Origin: Agroathelia rolfsii
Lineage: Eukaryota; Basidiomycota; Agaricomycetes; Amylocorticiales; Amylocorticiaceae
Length of the DNA: 64,000 nucleotides
Reading direction: 5' to 3'
NCBI GenBank assembly: GCA_018343915.1
Contig: JABRWF010000004.1
Coordinates: 3,472,001-3,536,000 of the forward strand
The first letter of the stretch is position 1, and each line of letters starts with the position of its first letter. The notes under the pieces are model-generated. The model worked only from the letters and a program-made list of their open reading frames with translations. It was not told where the DNA came from and did no database searches. Made by a program: the position numbers and the translations under genes. Positions 34,630 to 46,300 of the stretch are shown in pieces.

Positions 34630-35892
34630 ATGTCTAAACTGGTTGTCGTTCTTGGTGCTACTGGAGCTCAGGTCTGTACGACATTTCTCTGGCTACGCAT
34701 ACATCCTTCTTATCATTGCCATCTGATGTAGGGCGGCTCTGTGATCAAGGCCCTCCTTGAAGACCAAGCGCCCAACTGGAAAATTAGAGCTATCAGTCGT
34801 GATCCAGCTAAACCTGCTGCAAAATCTCTTGAATCACTAGGCGTTGAAGTCGTACAAGCAGACATCAACGACAAAAATTCACTCGTCACCGCATTCGAGG
34901 TGAGGATGATTATTCCATTCCCTAACGTCGACAGTAGTATTGAACAACTTAGGGTGCCAATGTGATTTTCGGAGTAACCGACTTTGTAGGAATCTTCTTT
35001 CGCGAAGTCTCTCGCAAAGATGTTACACCTGCGTTTCCTGGCCAGACGGCCAATGAGCGCGCTTACGACACTGAACTCGCAAACGGCAAAAATCTAGTAG
35101 ATGCTGTGGCTGGCATCGCAGACACTACTCTGGAACGCTTCATCTGGTCCGAATTATCATATACAAAACGTATCAGCAATGGGAAGTATACCTGGGTATA
35201 TCATTTTGATTCCAAGGCGGAAATCACGAATTACATCAAATCGAAGCCGAATGTGGCGGCCAAAACATCCTACCTCCAAGTACCGCTATACTTGAACAAC
35301 TGGCAGTGGATGAAAGCCCTCTTACCTACCCGGGTGAGTTTCTTTTTACCATATGCTTCAATATTAGTAACACTTGAAAAACTAATTAAATCCCCTGTGC
35401 GACCTCGCTAGGCGTCGGATGGCGTACTGGAAGTCCGTCTCAATGCTCCCGGGGATACTATTTTTCCCTTCATCGATGCAAACAAGGATACTGGCAAGTA
35501 TGCAAAGGCTCTCCTAGGCTTACCAGCAGGTCAGACTCTCCTCGCAGCTTCGGAAGAAATTACTTGGTCGGATTACGTTGCCGTTTGGAGCAAGGTCATT
35601 GGCGAGACTATCCGGTACAAACAAATTTCTCTTGAAGAGTTTGCCGCTGATGTACCCGCCGGTTTTGGGAGAGAATTGGGAGAAATGTTTGCTTATATTG
35701 GAGAGTTCGGATATGATGGGCGCCAGCCTGGGATTCTGCGACCCAAAGATGTGAGTGTTTTGTTTCGGTACAGTCGTTACACCATCTCTAGGCGAGAAGA
35801 ACTTACATCTGGAGCAGGTAGGCCTTGATGGAGGTGTTATCAAAGTCGAGGAATATCTACGCTCGGTCGACTGGTCAACTGTGATTGTGTAG
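34630..35892 (+). CDS. NmrA-like NAD(P)-binding protein, copy 2
   Basis: Five exons (34630-34671, 34732-34899, 34953-35333, 35412-35750, 35818-35892). Exon lengths of 42, 168, 381, 339 and 75 nt are exactly those of copy 1, and the product is again 334 aa. Shared blocks include VVLGATGAQGGSVIKALLED, GIFFREVSRKDVTPAFPGQT and SKPNVAAKTSYLQVPLYLNN. Differences are spread along the protein (YTKRISNGKYTW against AAKRISNGKYTH; GFGRELGEMFAYI against DLGEEFREMYDYM), so both copies seem to be under constraint after duplication. Intron sequences have diverged much more than exons. Role as for copy 1. Confidence 0.9.
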
Positions 35893-36329
35893 ATTGGTAA
35901 ACATATTTAAAATCATCCTAAACTTTTCCAAAGATTACCCCAAACGTAAAAAAATATTTCTCTAAGCACATGCTATTACATAGCCGTATGACGTGCAATA
36001 AAGCATCAACAAGTGTATCCCATTGGACTCTGAGATCAATATACCGAGTAGTTTGGAATAATCCTGTTATGATATACACCAATTGGATCTGCAAGCGTAC
36101 GTGGTGATTCTTGTCATATCCGAATCCAAATCGAATATCGCCTTTGGGATTAATGCTACAGGCTCTGTATGCACATACTGTATTTAAATGCGTATAATCT
36201 ACTTACTAGTATAATTGCCTGCATGACATCGATGTGCTGAGACTCACACGCTTCCGTAATGTTACAATCCATGTGCATTAATAATAATACAGTGACTTTA
36301 AGGCATTATAATACATGTAAACTCATAAT
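35893..36329. other. convergent 3' region
   Basis: AT-rich spacer between NmrA copy 2 (+) and the CsbD-like gene (-). Nothing seen. Confidence 0.7.
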
Positions 36330-37066
36330 TTACTCATCAATGACCTTCGTATTATCGACGTTCCCACCTTGTCGTTGCGTTTCAGCCTCCTCAGTGCCCT
36401 CTGGGGCAACCGTAGCTGCCTGTTCTTTCTCGGGCTTGTCAGGGTGCTCGCCGTCTTTATCATCTGGTATAGCGAATGGATCGGTGTCCTGAAAGCGAAA
36501 TGACCCGTCAGTGACTGATCTTTGCAAAAGGTTATCATAGGTTATCTCACATCAGCTGCCTCCTGCTTGCGCTTGAGCTCACCAGTCCTTCTGTCGTGTC
36601 CTTGTTGGACAAGTTCAGGGTTACGGGTCAATTTCCCCTTGATTTCCTCCTTGAGTCCTGTCATCTTCTCGCCAAAGCCCTATGTCAAAAAGTCAGTACA
36701 TAGGAAAGATTATGTTACAAATGGATCTAAACGTACAGCCGACTGTCCGTAGTTGGGGCCATAGCCGATCTTCCCGGCATGCTTCTGCTCGGGGTAGCCA
36801 CCCTCTGGCTCAAAGCTGGAGTTATCTGTGGTGCTGTTCGTACCGCTAGCGTTGATCGATCCATCTGTTGAACCAGGAGTGGCGGATGGGTTGGATGTCG
36901 TTCTATCGACACCATTGGCATTAGGTGCTGATGTCACAGATGGCGTTTCTACACCAGTAGTGCCGTTGGTATTGGTGGATGCGGTTTGACCGTTGGTATA
37001 TTGATCTTTCCCGTTGCTAACGGGAGTGTGAACGTTGGACTGAGAAGCAACAGATACAGAAGACAT
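36330..37066 (-). CDS. hydrophilic CsbD-like / stress-type protein
   Basis: Three exons starting at the ATG at 37066. The N-terminal 100 residues are low-complexity Ser/Thr/Asn/Gly (SVTSAPNANGVDRTTSNPSA) and end in GGYPEQKHAGKIGYGPNYGQ. The central exon encodes GFGEKMTGLKEEIKGKLTRN, PELVQQGHDRRTGELKRKQE, a basic amphipathic segment like the CsbD / small stress-protein helix. The last exon is acidic (DTDPFAIPDDKDGEHPDKPE). No signal peptide or membrane segment. The proposed role is a disordered, stress-associated cytosolic protein. This is inference from composition and the CsbD-like helix. Confidence 0.75.
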
Positions 37067-38544
37067 GGCTGCAAATTATAGAACTAAAGTGTAATGATAT
37101 AGAGCAAGGATTGGCGAGTTATGTGATGAAAAACCATCCAGTACACTGGCCCGTCTTTATATCGTGTTCAAAGGGCCTTATGACGTCAAAGCAAGAACAG
37201 AAACCGTCATTTCACCGGTACGTAGTTAGTGTTGATACAATGCAGTGACGTAATGCACTCCTCCAGCTGGGATCATGCCGATTACGCGATCACGGCATCG
37301 GTGGCAATGGTGGCGGGCACTCCCATTTGTCTCTGTTTGATTAGCTTGATTTCTCGGGTGCAATAAAGAGACTTGGAAATGCGTCCTACGCTCCAATGTG
37401 GTTGACAACTGTAATGTATCAAGCGCAACTTGTAAACTGGCCAATCTATTTTATGCTTCCATCCATTGAAAGTCCTCCGTGGAGTTTTCCTTTGCACATG
37501 GTGGGTCAAACGTCGTCATGATCAATGCTTATTTTAGGTTTCTGGATTGTGTTGAGCGCTGAGTATGAGACTCCTTACAGCCGCTGCAGCGTTTTGATAA
37601 GCTTGAACTTGATGAATCTATAGAAGTAGCATATCTGCTGTGATGACTTTGGCGATTGTGAAAAACTAACCTGGCGCGTTGGAAAATATCAAAGATTCGT
37701 CCAAAAGACACTAAACTTTGATGGACACTGTTTATTTGCTTTTCCCGTGAATAACCGTGATATAATATTAGAAGAATGTGACACGCATAGGGCGCAGTAC
37801 AGTATACCATCCATATCCATGAGGTGTAAATATCAGGACCAGATATTCACAAGCCACTGTTATCCGATGGCAGTATACAACTCAAGGACAAGGAGGAAAA
37901 ATGATCAAGATAGCACAGCAATGTCATAAATCAATTTTGTGTGATTGATGATTACGGGACCGGCAAGGGATCCCGAGTTCTAGCAGATAGTAGATCATTG
38001 TGGCCCAGAGTGTTAGGCATGTCAAACCCCACCTATGTATGCGGGTTAATGTTTTTGTTGCTCATATCAAACATTCTTGTAGGTAGAGAAAATTTCCAAG
38101 CAAAGAACAGGATTACAAAACAGTGTAATCTCAGAAAAATGCTTCCAAGATGCGGCATGTCAAGGCAGTATTCTGATTGTAAATCATCAGTAGAGAAAAG
38201 ACTATCTCCGTTCCTTGAAGCATGCATCGCGGCTAGGTGACAACGGCATGACGCAAGCAAAGGCAAGGACGAGAGAGAGAAAGAGGCACTGGCAAGTCAC
38301 GGTGGGTGCAGAGAGCTGGATGCGGGACCGATCCGGGAGAGAGAGATACCGCTTATGGCAACAGACGCGGTGATGAAACGGGGCTACCGACCTCTGGCTG
38401 ACTTGCCAATCCTGCTGGCTCTGGCCTGTCCTGTGTCCTGCTGCTTCACCAGTCCTCTTTCTCTCCTACGTATCCAACAGGCTCTTTGTCCGTCATCACC
38501 TACTTTACTCTAACTCTAACCTCTTCACTGTGCAATAAAATCCC
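37067..38544. other. divergent intergenic region
   Basis: About 1.5 kb between the CsbD-like gene (-) and HYM1 (+). Minus-strand frames at 37226-37509 and 37529-37810 have no recognisable domain. C/T-rich leader sequence precedes the HYM1 start (38440-38530). Confidence 0.55.
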
Positions 38545-39914
38545 ATGAATTTCTTCAAGTCAAAGACAAGAACACCACCTGACCTCGTGCGCGGACTGCG
38601 TGATGCGATCCCGAGGCTCGAGTCAGGAGCTCCGGGCTCAGAGACAAGGCGCAAGGTAGGTGGTTTCAGCAGATAGGTCATCCAAAAGCGCAAAAGAGCA
38701 AGTTTCTGAGCAATTATGATACAGGCAAACGATGATGTCACTAAAAACCTACAAAGCATCAAAGCAATTCTATTAGGAGATGGAGGTTCGTCTCCAGTTT
38801 TCCTCATTTCAAAATATTTATACTGACATCAGCCGCTTTGTAGACCCAGTTCCGGAGCTTATCGCGCAGTTGGCCCAAGAAACCTACAATACCGACCTCC
38901 TGCTCCACCTCGTTAATAACATCGCTCGATTTGAGTTTGAATCACGCAAGGACGTTGTCCAGATCTTCAACAATCTCCTCCGCCGTCAGATCGGGTCACG
39001 GCACCCGACTGTGGAATACCTCTCCTCGAAACATGAAATTTTATTCGCAACATTGCATGGCTACGAGAATGAAGAAGTAGCGCTAAATACGGGCATGATA
39101 TTGAAGGAGATGCTTAGATACGAGCCATTGGCCAAAGTACTTTTGCATTCCGAAGAGTGAGCCAAATACATCACAATGTCTTTCTCTGCGAATGCTGACA
39201 GATACGTGCCTTTCAAGGTTCTATAAATATCCCCATTACATTGAAACGACTACATTCGGAATATCGTGCGATGCATTTGCTAATCTTAAGGAGACGTTGA
39301 CACGACACAAACCTATGGTAGCAGATTACCTGGACAAAAACTATGATCGGGTACGTCTAACGGGAAAGGAAAAGTGTCAACCAGCCATCTTATTACGTAC
39401 CTCTTTGATGGATAGTTCTTTTCCTCGTTCACAACCCTGATTTTGTCCAACAACTATGTGACCAAGCGTCAAACACTGAAACTCTTAGGAGAAATACTCC
39501 TGGACCGGGCCAACTTTAATGTAATGACACGCTACATTGCTAATGAAGCAAACCTCAAGATGATGATGAATTTGCTTCGAGACAAGAGCAAAAACATTCA
39601 GTTCGAGGCATTCCACGTATTCAAGGTAATAATGCTGTTTTCTTATATCCCGTGGCCGTTGACGTTGATGTTTTGTGCTATGGAAATAGGTGTTCGTGGC
39701 GAATCCGAAGAAGCCACCCCAAATTGAGAGTATCCTGAGGCGAAACAAGGAGAAGCTATTAGTCTTCTTGAAGAATTTCCACAACGATAAAGAGGGTATG
39801 AGACAAATTTACATCTGATTGTTTTCTTCCACTCATAGTTGGCCCACAAATCATACAGATGAACAATTCACGGACGAGAAGCAGTTCCTGATAGTACAGA
39901 TCCAAAACCTATGA
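38545..39914 (+). CDS. HYM1: Mo25/HYM1-family scaffold protein
   Basis: Multi-exon gene. It starts [20 protein letters not shown], then [105 protein letters not shown] [78 protein letters not shown] and [20 protein letters not shown]. These are diagnostic for Mo25, a helical-repeat protein. Mo25/HYM1 binds and activates GCK-type kinases; in fungi it belongs to the RAM/MOR network for polarity and cell separation. Length matches the family (about 340 aa). The product ends FLIVQIQNL. Nothing is broken. Confidence 0.93.
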
Positions 39915-40867
39915 TAAGATTCCAAACACTTCATAGACGTACTCTTATATGTCATGGATACTCATCTCCTCAACGGGAGCAGAAGACTAGAAGACTCAGA
40001 TCTTCTGTGAAACATGCATCCCCCGCCTTCATTACGAGCGTCTTGACCGCCTGCCGTGAGTTATTGCACATCTAACCCATCCCATTTCCATTTCTATTTC
40101 CACATCGGAACCTTGCCTTTTCTCTATTACTTCGTGTCATGTACGACAGAACACCAATGTAATTTTAGTGATCTGACATTCTTTTGGTATTTCGTTACCA
40201 TCACCACCTATCTTCCCGTCAGCTGTTTCTGAACGTTTATTTTGAACATGTGCCTATCTTTCACGTCCTTCATGATCAATCGATCATATACTATCCTCAT
40301 ACCCTTACCTACTAGTACGTTTCCAATACACATGCACCTTGCCTATTCTAATTTAAAGTCTCGATAACAACTGTGCAATAATCTCCTAATTTATCATCGA
40401 TTTTAGTGATTGATCATGTGACTTGAAGGCGACAGTGCAATATTACGTAAGAAGTCACGTTTTGCTTCCTGAACTTGCAGCTAGCGATGTGTTCAGACTT
40501 GGGGTCGTCGTCGCTTCACCCACAAACATCGTGTCAATTTCTCAGTTTGGAAAGCCTTTCTGTATCTTAAGTAAGGCTGTAAAGCAACGCCTGTAACTTC
40601 TGAAAGGACTAAGGCTAGAACCAGACCTGAATTCTCAAAGTTCGTGCCAGCGTGCAAGTGCCGCCAATCCTTAAGGCAGAATAACATTCCAGTCTGACTT
40701 AGAGCCATTTTCAATCTTGCTATTTGCACAGTCATATCAGTACTCCTGGATAAAACCATAGTAAACGTACCTGAAGATACTTGGAACTCACCTGCATCTT
40801 CCCACACCAGCGGGAGAAGAAGTGTAACCATAACGAATTCCTATCCTCCTTTTCTCAATCCCCGACA
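39915..40867. other. intergenic, HYM1 3' end and GLE1 promoter
   Basis: A minus-strand frame of 112 aa at 40831-40493 is present. It lacks a domain and overlaps the GLE1 upstream region, so it is not called. Nothing else is seen. Confidence 0.55.
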
Positions 40868-43329
40868 ATGCGATTCTCTGCTCCACGATCAATATCACCC
40901 TCACCGGAGCGACCTTCAGCACATACACCATCAAGGTACATACATTCTCACGCGCGCAATACACGCATTTCTCGCGCTAGACCTCGCAGTAATAATCTGT
41001 AACTAGGTCTACTTATGGTCTCAACAGTATCTCAGACGATGATTCCGACTCGGACGTAGCTTCGGTGAAGTCCTCGGCGTCTAGAGCATCATCATCATCT
41101 TCCACTGCATCAGAGTTCCAAGTGCCTGTTGCTTCTCCTTCCAGGTATATTTTTATTTGCGCTTGATAAAATGCTCGATTCTTTTGGTTGATAGATCATT
41201 GGACGTATATTCAGGCGGATGAAGCGTTCCATCCGACCTATGCAGGAGCAGCGTGCCGTTGAAGACACGGTATCAACGATTCGACTACGAACAAGGCACA
41301 ATGATCCATACGAAGAATGGGAGCGTTCTACGCGAAAAGATGCTTATGTATGTTTGCTTGTTGCCTCTATCCGCCTCATATCCGCACAATGCTGAAAATG
41401 GTCCATTCGAAGCGCGCCGCATGTAAACAGCAGAGCGAGACGCGTACGGCGCTGACTGATGCACAGGAACGCACGCAAGCACATGTGGCACAGGCGTTGC
41501 AGACCCAGTATGAAGCGCAGATGCGCGAAGTCGAAGCCCGCCTGTCTACACTGCGTATGCAGCGTCAAGAACGTGAGCGCACGCTAGTCGAGGGCTGGAA
41601 AGAGCGTGATCGACGGCTGTGGGAGCGTATTGAAGGCGTAATTAAGATTGAAGAGGAGAAGGTGCGCGTCAAGTTGGAAGAAGAAAGAAAGAAGCGCGAG
41701 GCGGAAGAGAAAGCTAGACGGGAAGCGGAGGAGAAGATAAGAGCGGCTGAAGAGGAAAAGAAGCTGAAAGAAGAGTTGAAGAGGAAAGAGGAAGAGAAAC
41801 AACGGCAGGAGGTGGAGGAGGCCAAAAGGAAAGATGAGGAGGAGAAGCAGGCGCTGTTGGACGCGGAGAGAAGGAGATCAGAAAAGGAGAGGGCGGACAC
41901 TGAGCAAAGGGAGACTTTGGGGTTCCATACCCCCCTCCAAGATTGGACACATATGCGAAGGACGCTTTTGGTTCGTCGCTTTTTTATGATTCTACTGTTT
42001 TTAGTCTTACCCCTACCCACCTAGGGCCTGAAAGCAGGACCAATGAGCAGAATTAAGGCTAATCGAGAGATGAAATCCGAACGGGGTCGACTTCGTCGCA
42101 TGATCACGCCCAAGATCGGTCAACTGACGGGGGATGCTCAATCTGTAGCAAAGATAGTAAGACTGACTTGTTTGCTTGTTGCATCTCTGGAGTCTGTTGT
42201 ATTGACGATATTCCTCTCATTAGTCCAATCAGTTAACAGAGATAATAGGTACTAGCCCAGGGAAACCACACCAAGAGGAAATCTATTGGGCCTTGTTGAG
42301 CGCCACTGCAAAGGCCATTCTTCTTCAGGCCGAAGTGGAAGTGACTGCCAAGGCGGAGACGGCGAAGCCACTTGCCCAGGTGGCCATTCACCTCGCAAGC
42401 ACGTTAGAAGGCTTTGCAGAGATTTTCATGGCCAAGCTTACACAGCGCTGCGGCGGTTGGGTTACGCCAATCATACTGCCCTCGAAAGACGTGGACGGGA
42501 AGCCCTGGCCAGATAAGGAGGCTCGCATGAAGGCGGCTGGCATTCGCAAAGACGGTGGCGAGGCAGACGGCGCCTACGAGGATGCGTCTCAGTTCGGCTC
42601 ACGAGTGACGGGCATGATGAGGGTGTACTTCAGTATCCTTGTTGGGAGCCATCCACGGCCATTGCACAAACTACTGCAAATGGGATCGTTTTGGACTTGG
42701 TTTGCACGCTTGGCGAACGAGCCTAAATTGTTGGAGGATCCAGCCTGTCCTATGATAATCTACGGTGAGCATTCAAGTTTCCTTTTTCTCTCATTGCTCC
42801 AAGCCCTTCTCCACATTGTATGGCGGGTCAGTTGCTGTCCAATTGCATACGGATCCCTTTTACCTTAACAAAAAGGGACATGTGCATGTACATGTACGTG
42901 TGCATCTAGTGGAATAGTAAATAAGCCGCCCGTGCGCAGCTTCATGTCCTCTCCACAAACCCTCTTCATTCCGCTCACGCGATTAGCTTCATCTTTTCAA
43001 TTTATGATTTCATTACTGACGTATCTATTTTTATCTCATGATCTGCCCGGTGTGTTGTAATTATCTTAGCTGCACTTGACGTGGGTGGACGCCGGGCCCG
43101 CCAAGTGTGGGGAAAGCAATGGCATAAGCTGCTCGCGAGTATCTACCAGGCCGCTACGACGGGCATCAACGGAGATGGAACGAGGATGCTGGGTGGATCC
43201 ACGCCGGCTGGCAAGGCGGCCAGGGTTAGGGTCCAGTTGGAGATCGAAAGGATTATGGGTGCCTCTGTACAGCCAAATGCACGTGTTCCGGCTGTTCAAT
43301 ATCACCCTGGGACAAACAAGTTTTTCTAA
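40868..43329 (+). CDS. GLE1: GLE1-like nuclear pore mRNA export factor
   Basis: Multi-exon gene. The N-terminus is Ser-rich and acidic (ISPSPERPSAHTPSR, SISDDDSDSDVASV). Then comes MKRSIRPMQEQRAVEDTVST and a long charged coiled coil, about residues 130-290 (WERIEGVIKIEEEKVRVKLE; EEKARREAEEKIRAAEEEK). The C-terminal GLE1 domain has MRRTLLGLKAGPMSRIKANR, LTEIIGTSPGKPHQEEIYWA, LQAEVEVTAKAETAKPLAQV, FMAKLTQRCGGWVTPIILPS, GMMRVYFSILVGSHP, FWTWFARLANE and WGKQWHKLLASIYQ. GLE1 with InsP6 activates the helicase Dbp5 at the cytoplasmic face of the pore. The intron after MIIY is about 300 nt (42764-43069), far longer than the others. Family call rests on the C-terminal domain. Confidence 0.88.
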
Positions 43330-46300
43330 AAACAAATCCTACGAACCTTTGCAGACGCGGACGGGATAATAGGTAATGAAGAGAAAAGAAAAACAAATGA
43401 ATGAACGGATTGAATTGGGATGTGGAGACATTGACCATGTGTTTTCTCTTTCTTTTTCTGTAGTCTCATGACAGTCGGATGATATTCCCACAGGCTGCTA
43501 TTGGAAACTCTGCTTGTGCTTGTGTATACGTACATATACTTCATCTTCATCTCCTACCATTTCAAAGAAACCATTTCAAAATGATCACATATATACATGT
43601 ATTTGTAAACGCATGCCATGCAATGATACAGCGAAAAATATAATAATCACATCTTATCATTCCTTCTCCCACCATCCTAGCATTCGCCGCCGGTGTGAGG
43701 TGCCTCGTGGGCAATTGTTCTTGTGCTGTTGTTACGCATGACAGCGATTGCCGCCCTTTCAATAGCTTTCGTGGAGTAGGTGTGTTCCGAACGCGTCAGA
43801 AGCAAGAGAACTGTCTCGCGTAGTCAACAGACTGGGTATATGCATGCCATACATATAAGATAAGTTAGATAAATGGGGTGTTGGTGTTTTTCAATTAGAC
43901 TTTTGAAGACAAATCAACGACAACGACGACGCGCATCAAAAACGGTGTCTGTGCTAAATTTTCCGAGATGTCGCCGCTATTCATTTGCGCGTATCGCATC
44001 GCGAAAACGTGGACAGCGCGGGGTGGGTGCAGTGGTATCTAATCTTCTGGAACATAACTTCTGTTTTTGATGATTAAGTGTGCCAGTAAGCGAGTCAATG
44101 CGTGATACGTGCCAATGTACCTATATACAGTGATCATGACCAGTCGTACACTTGGTATACCCACTACAAGCTACGAAGAAGCAAAAAAGAAAAGAATTCC
44201 ATAATTCGGCCGAAGAATTGGAAAAACTCGAACTTTGTATTTGAGAGCCATCCATTTAATTGCGGATGGGGAACATTCCACTAGTACCTCATCCCATCTC
44301 ATCATCATCATCACCACCATCACCTTCTTTCTTCAAGTTCCTCCGGCGGAATCCCGCCGCATCCGCCCCGCCACTCTCAGTGCCGTCAGAATTCTTTCTT
44401 CGTAGATGTTCCGATCAACATATGTATCATCTGTGCATTCGGTTCTAAGGGCGATGATTTCGTACCTACTGCATGTGGTAATAAGTAAGTAGCTAACATG
44501 CTCTTCCCAGTTAGCGCTCATGCACCCTCTCGGGTTACTCCTTTCGAGTTCTTTCGGCCGTACGGGCACGATGAGCGGAGAAAGCCAATGGAGAAAGAAG
44601 TTGATGTATGCTATGTTATTATAGTGGTTATCGTGTTGGTAAACTATATGTATGTCGTACCCGCTTCTGTGACTCAAACAAGGCACGAGGTTACAATTCC
44701 TTGCTATATCTCATAGGAGGTTAAACAAAGGCACCATAAACATATGAAGGGCTGGGGATGAAGAAGAGTCGCTAAAAGGATATGCCGATGATGTATGATC
44801 ATCATGATCATGCCAGGGGCCGGGATACTCAAATTGTGTATACTATAGCATTTATTAGCGCTGGACGGCGTTGTGAATCACCAAGTCACAGGCGGTGTGC
44901 ATACTATTAACAGCCAAGGCAATAGCCAGCATTCATCCAACTTCTCTAAGCCATGGTCGGCATGCGCGCTGTGCGCGCATGTCGAACCCACTAATTGATT
45001 GATTCGGCCGTCTTCAAGTTCGTCCCGGTTTCGCGTAATGAGCAGAAGCAAAGAGGAAGAAAAGCGACAAGTATTCCTAGTAGTAGCCTCAAGGTAGCCA
45101 GGTGAGAGATGGAAGGTGTGCAGCAACAAACTTTACCGCAACTTGCCAGGTGTCCGTGTCTCTAGAGATCGCCCGAGGACAAAGAATCACAGCGGTATGA
45201 ATGATGGATACCGCTGATATACAGCAATAGAGTAAGGTTCGGGGTAACGCCTCACTAGTATCATAATATACAAATCCTTTCGCCCGACATGTCCGTGCAG
45301 TATGCGGTTAAGGGCGTACGAGGATATTTAACTAGCTTAACTTTCTGGCCTTGCCAATGTTACGAGTAAACATCTTTTTTCAGTGGCTGATGGCTGATGA
45401 TGATGGTACAAAGAGGTATGATGCCAGAGATGCCAGTAAAAAATGGCGATGCCGGTGCATTGATGGAGGATTTTAAAAAAAAATGATCATGAAAGTTTAT
45501 TATGATGACGACATATCTTGTGGTTTTGATCGTAGTTTTGATTTATACACGTACATAGATGTGAATTTACTTCTCCATAAAAAAAATCTCTCATCGTATG
45601 CTTACAACATTCTACACGACAAGGGAGAAGTTAGGTACGCATACACGAGGACGGCAAAATAATTCTAGTGGATGACTCGGACAACAACTGATGGCGCTGA
45701 TAATGATGAAAGAAGATATCAATACTATTGGAAAGGAATAAAAGATAAAGGACACGCGTCTTACATGCACGCAGACACAGACACACACGACCTCGATCTC
45801 ATCTACGCGAGGGTCCGGGGCGCGCTCCCAAATATTCAAAAACTCCAGTTGCTTCTTCTTTTCCGGCGACGCCGGGGGCGCGTGTAGAAAACGAGGATTG
45901 CTTGACTGGGTAATGGAATGGCATGCTCTCCCAGCTTCCCTCCCTCAATCGTGTCTATTTTGTGCGATGAGATTCAGGCTCTCTAAATCTACCACTCCAA
46001 ATAGGGGTATTGGGGGGGGGGAGGGATATCGATCAAGTCAAAGGACCCAGCCATGTTCGTAAGAGATTATTAAGATTTTGGTGCGTGTGGTCGTATTACG
46101 AGTGAGTCTTGCTTGTATGCAGCTGCGTTTCTTTGATATGTATGTACCCTATTTCATTCAAGGTAAAGGGCATAATCAGGATTGAATGCAAAGCGCGAGG
46201 TATGTGAGTGTTGGATTGCGTCCGCGACAAATTTTTGTTGTTGCTGTTGTTGTGTGTAGCATACAATTCAACTGTGGATGATCGCGCAGGGGCGAGGCTA

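Noticed and set aside
40493..40831. 112-aa minus-strand frame upstream of GLE1
   Set aside because: No domain, no splice partners, overlaps the GLE1 promoter; treated as chance.
41565..42020. Ser/Phe-rich minus-strand frames across GLE1
   Set aside because: Antisense shadows of the charged coiled-coil coding sequence.
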